Part shown: one piece after another, positions 60,715 through 64,000 of the stretch | Position numbering within the stretch: position 1 is the stretch's first letter | Layout: each line of letters begins with the position of its first letter | Source of the DNA: Gyrodactylus bullatarudis | Lineage: Eukaryota > Platyhelminthes > Monogenea > Gyrodactylidea > Gyrodactylidae | NCBI GenBank assembly: GCA_012064415.1 | Contig: SSNU01000144.1 | Location: 237,084-301,083 of the forward strand | Direction of reading: 5' to 3' | DNA length: 64,000 bases | The notes under the pieces: generated by a model | The model's input: the letters and a program-made list of their open reading frames with translations, nothing else | Told to the model about the DNA's origin: nothing | Database searches by the model: none | Position numbers and translations under genes: made by a program

Positions 60715-63700
60715 ATGAGAATTTCACTTTTATTTCTGGTCCTTTTAGCCTATTGCCAATCGATATCCGCTTTCGATGGCACTGGTCATTGGTGGTGAGT
60801 CCTACATTCTAAAATTTACATAAAAATCATCTTTCTGAATAGTCAGCTAGTTTATTGAGACTGAATTTTTTTTCTACACATGAATCTGTGGGAATTAATA
60901 AATAAATCGACAAAGGCCTTCCAAATTGATTGATTCATTCCAACTGTGTTTGAATCCTGTATGTATATTATTAAAATATTCCCTTGCATGTGTACGAATC
61001 TTCATCTCGTTTTAGCTCATTAATAAAATATTAGCTATAAAAGGTATGGATATTTTATTGATAAAAAATTCTACTGCAGGTTTTCTCATTTAGTTTTGGG
61101 GATATTTCCTTCTTTTTTCTTTCTCTACCAGTTCTACCACCTTTTTTCAAAATCTTCTGTTTGCATCTTTATATATTCTCTATTTTTCCCGTGTCCAAGA
61201 AAAGTCAAATAGAATACGGTTTCGTTATATACTTTTATCATTCAAAAATATTCATAGAATACAGAATATTATCCACTGAACGGGAGGGGGGATCATAAAA
61301 GTTTCACAAAATAATAATTACTTTTAACCCAATATAAAGATTCAGTTTGAGAATATAAATATTTCATGGATAATAAAAGTTTTGTTATCAACCAGTTGAT
61401 AATCATAAATTTGGAAGCACAAATTCAAATATGAATAAATACTAAACTATTTTTTTCCAAAGGATAATTTATAAATTTCATCGAGCCGTATAATATACAA
61501 TGTATAAAGCTAGTAACAATAATTTAATTGAAGTAATACTCAAAAGATAAAAGCAATCCCTCGAATCAAGTGTATTATTAATCATAAATGATGTAACTTA
61601 CTTTTTTCCTACATACATTAAAGTTTAAAGCTGCCTAGGACAAAATCTTTGAAGCGTAATGTTACTAGAGTAAAAAGGATGGCTCTCGTTTTGTATAGCT
61701 CCATTACCGATTCGTACTAAACACACAGGGGTAGAGGGAAATTCCAATTCTAACATGGTAACGTTTTGGGTATTTGACATTGCAAAAAAAGGAACAGGAA
61801 GCGAGTTTCCATTAATGAAATTTCTGCTCACAAAGAGAGCATAACTCAGTCAGAGTGAATTGAATGGTCTTTGGATTTATAAAATCAAGAGAAAATGAAC
61901 TGAACTACTCTTGTATTTACACTCTTGTATTTACAATCAGGAACAAGTGTAAAGAATTGTAGTTTAATGTAGCAAATAAAATGAACCTTGGATGGGAATC
62001 ATGGGTGAAAATTCCTGAAATGGAATTTATTTCATGATTTACAAAAAGTCTGGTATTTATTTCTTTATTTTCAAAGTATATTTTCATATGATCAATCATT
62101 TTCACATGGATAGTTATTGGACACTTATTGAATGAAATGAAAATAAATGGATTCCCACCTGCTAATGAAAGAGGAAACTGAAAAAAGAAGAATGAAAAGA
62201 TTAACCTCAAAATTGTCAAAAAAGTAAAAGAGTGTCCCGAGAGCAAGTGACAATAATAATAGGCAAATGGGAAATGGGGGAGACGGTTTTTTTAATCCTC
62301 TCAAAAAAGATATTCTTGAGTGTTATCAACGATCCTTAATTAGGTTGTGAATAGAAGATATATAGAAGAAGGGACAAGAGATGAGAGGTTTTGTTATACA
62401 CTAATTGTAACTAATCTCTTTCACACGTTGGACACTTATTCACTAACTGTAAGATTTATTCTGATAATAACCATTTATCTATCTTAAATATTATTATTAC
62501 TATTATCGAAGAGTATAATAATATCCCTATTGTAATAAGGATTAATAAACAGTTATCGGAGGAGGGTTTCGAAAAATACGCCTGAATAAATGAGAGTTTT
62601 TTACATAAATAAAAAAACTAAATTTATATTTTTCTCCAGATAGCCAGGAACAAAGTTATTTTTTAACCCTTCATGTCCCATTGATCCACCAATAGAACAA
62701 CACACTTTCTTGAGCGATAATTTGAACTCAAAGATACTCACAATAGTATTTTCAACTCTCATTAGAAAGGAAATTTATTAAGCTACAAAAATATGTATAA
62801 CTCATAAAGATAGGTTTTCACTAGTGCCAACCAGAGTTAATTAAAGAAGGGTGATCTTTTGAAAAATATTTTCAAAAATATTGAGAACGGTTTTTGAAAA
62901 CTTATTTCCTATGGGCCATAGGCTATGGCCTTAGGAAAAAAACAATAGCTGTAGATTTCAAATATTCAATCCCCTGCTCGATATCTGTCATTGTTTAGAA
63001 GATAACTGGTTTTAGAGCCAATAAAATGCTCAACTATCTTTCAAATAATAACTCGGCTTTCTAAAAGGAATTCAGATTCGTACTCAGCGTAGTTATTTAG
63101 GTTACAAATTTTCTCATTTTTATGATGAAAAAATAATAATTTGGGGTTAAATTCAATCTAGCCAAAATAAGGTTTTTTTAACGTTTTACTTCAGAATTTT
63201 TGTTGATTTTAGACAATTGTAACGATTAAAATTAGACAAATAATTAGAAACCGCCTAGAAAAGCTTTCAAAAATTCGCCATTGTTGTGAGAAACCAAAGA
63301 ATCTGAAATTTTCAATTCGAAATTCAAAAATGTAGATTGCATTTTTTTGGAAATCTTCTTTATTCCAGTAGCTCATGAGCTCCTTTAATAATGGAATTAA
63401 AATAATAAATTTGTTCCTGGCAATTCAGAGAAAAATATTCTGAGTTTTGTTCTTTTTATCAACTAGAGAATTACTTTGCAATTCCTGAAGCCTGAGTCGA
63501 AAAAACCCTCGAATGGGTTTAAAAACATCAACGTTTATTCATCTAGACAATGAGAATGATGTTTTCAAGAAACTTTCGTTACTCAAATTTTCATTTTTGG
63601 AGTGGGAATTAATTTTATTTGTTGATTTCAAAGTGATAAACGGATCAAAAGTTGTTTTAAAAGATCAATTATCGTATTATCCATTTTTTCTCGAAGAAAT

Positions 63701-64000
63701 AAGTATCAAAACAAATGGAATAAAAATTATAAAACCATCAATATTCAATGAATATTATTTATGAGCTAGACTTATAGAACTCTAAATAATAGTAACGATT
63801 TTTCCAAGGTTGATTGAATTTTATTCAAGGTTCTTCCGAAAGGGTTTTTTTAAACAAATATGATCTATAGGAACTCAGCTAAATTCGAAATTTTCTTCAG
63901 GAATATGGGATTGTTATCGATCAAGAGTCTTACACAAAATCCATCGTATTTGGTTGCACCCAAGCCACTATGCATGAGTGTCCAGGGGCTGTCTCCATCG
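60715..64000 (+). CDS. wnt5: Wnt5-like secreted ligand, 5' exons (3' part outside window)
   Basis: Wnts are lipid-modified secreted signals for Frizzled or Ror/Ryk receptors; Wnt5 acts in non-canonical signalling and axon guidance. Exon 1 (60715-60794) encodes a signal peptide (MRISLLFLVLLAYCQSISAF) then DGTGHW. The split TG|G codon joins exon 2, which starts at 63901 and is cut by the window edge. The junction gives GTGHWWNMGLLSIK, then PSYLVAPKPLCMSVQGLSPS. This matches the N-terminal block of Wnt5 proteins (a WW, then PLC-x5-GLS) and fits other Wnt subfamilies less well. The first intron is 3.1 kb. Only about 60 residues are visible, so subfamily assignment rests on this block alone. It is divergent from the sidekick-like gene, with a LINE between. 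Confidence 0.75.
61625..62177 (-). CDS. Possible nested antisense gene in the Wnt5 intron (3' exons)
   Basis: Two adjoining exons read in phase. Exon X is 61921-62158 (or to 62177 using the upstream CAG) and exon Y is 61625-61823, ending in TAA. The joined frame has FPLSLAGGNPFIFISFNKC, VKMIDHMKIYFENKEINTR, then after the splice NFINGNSLPVPFFAMSN, LELEFPSTPVCLVRIGNG and a Cys-containing end (RFCPRQL). The segment before GGNPF could be the end of a signal peptide. The composition is more protein-like than nearby frames and the 97-nt intron is phase-consistent. I could not find the first exon and recognise no domain. It could be a decayed gene. Confidence 0.38.
62178..63900. other. Rest of Wnt5 intron 1, nothing recognised
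   Basis: AT-rich. Frames such as 63513-63764 show no motif. The intron ends with a pyrimidine-rich tract and TTCTTCAG at 63893-63900. Confidence 0.4.

Overview
This is animal nuclear DNA. Genes are split by GT-AG introns, coding density is low, the sequence is strongly AT-rich, and several genes belong to metazoan families: otoferlin-type ferlin, ATG9, a Ly6 protein, DCAF13, a sidekick-type Ig/FN3 adhesion receptor and a Wnt. Spacing of a few kb between genes points to a fairly compact invertebrate genome. Many introns are only 45-60 nt and some are 26-34 nt. I cannot assign a phylum from sequence alone. A Schistosoma-like type I hammerhead ribozyme and the very small introns would fit a flatworm or another fast-evolving spiralian, but this is inference.

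Layout. 534-5085 (+) holds the C-terminal exons of an otoferlin-like ferlin whose 5' part lies left of the window. 7164-8630 (-) is an intronless secreted or membrane EGF-like protein. 8780-9283 (-) is a GPI-type Ly6 protein with introns of 26 and 34 nt, divergent from atg9 at 9400-13166 (+). 13.2-18.8 kb is repeat-rich: a 136-bp inverted repeat encloses a 684-N assembly gap, followed by a decayed LINE. 18.8-24.5 kb carries small lineage-specific genes: two cysteine-rich proteins, a Gly/Met-repeat protein with a truncated duplicate, an unknown acidic 97-aa protein, and a hammerhead ribozyme next to a Pol III B-box. DCAF13 (24572-25950, -) has a 26-nt intron and is divergent from an unknown 212-aa Ser/Pro-rich protein.

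27456-58944 (-) is one large gene. I reconstructed it as 28 phase-consistent exons, 2,644 aa: signal peptide, 6 Ig domains, about 13 FN3 domains, one membrane span and a 325-aa tail, which is the sidekick architecture. A LINE fragment (59127-60283, -) sits directly upstream of its start codon. Beyond that, a Wnt5-like gene starts at 60715 (+) and runs off the right edge. Its 3.1-kb first intron holds a possible nested antisense gene.

The most unusual content is non-coding or structural: the hammerhead/B-box element at 21.87-22.0 kb, the 26-nt introns, and several foldback repeats. The protein genes do not form a pathway. They are unrelated neighbours, three pairs of which are divergent (Ly6/atg9, DCAF13/unknown, sidekick/Wnt5).
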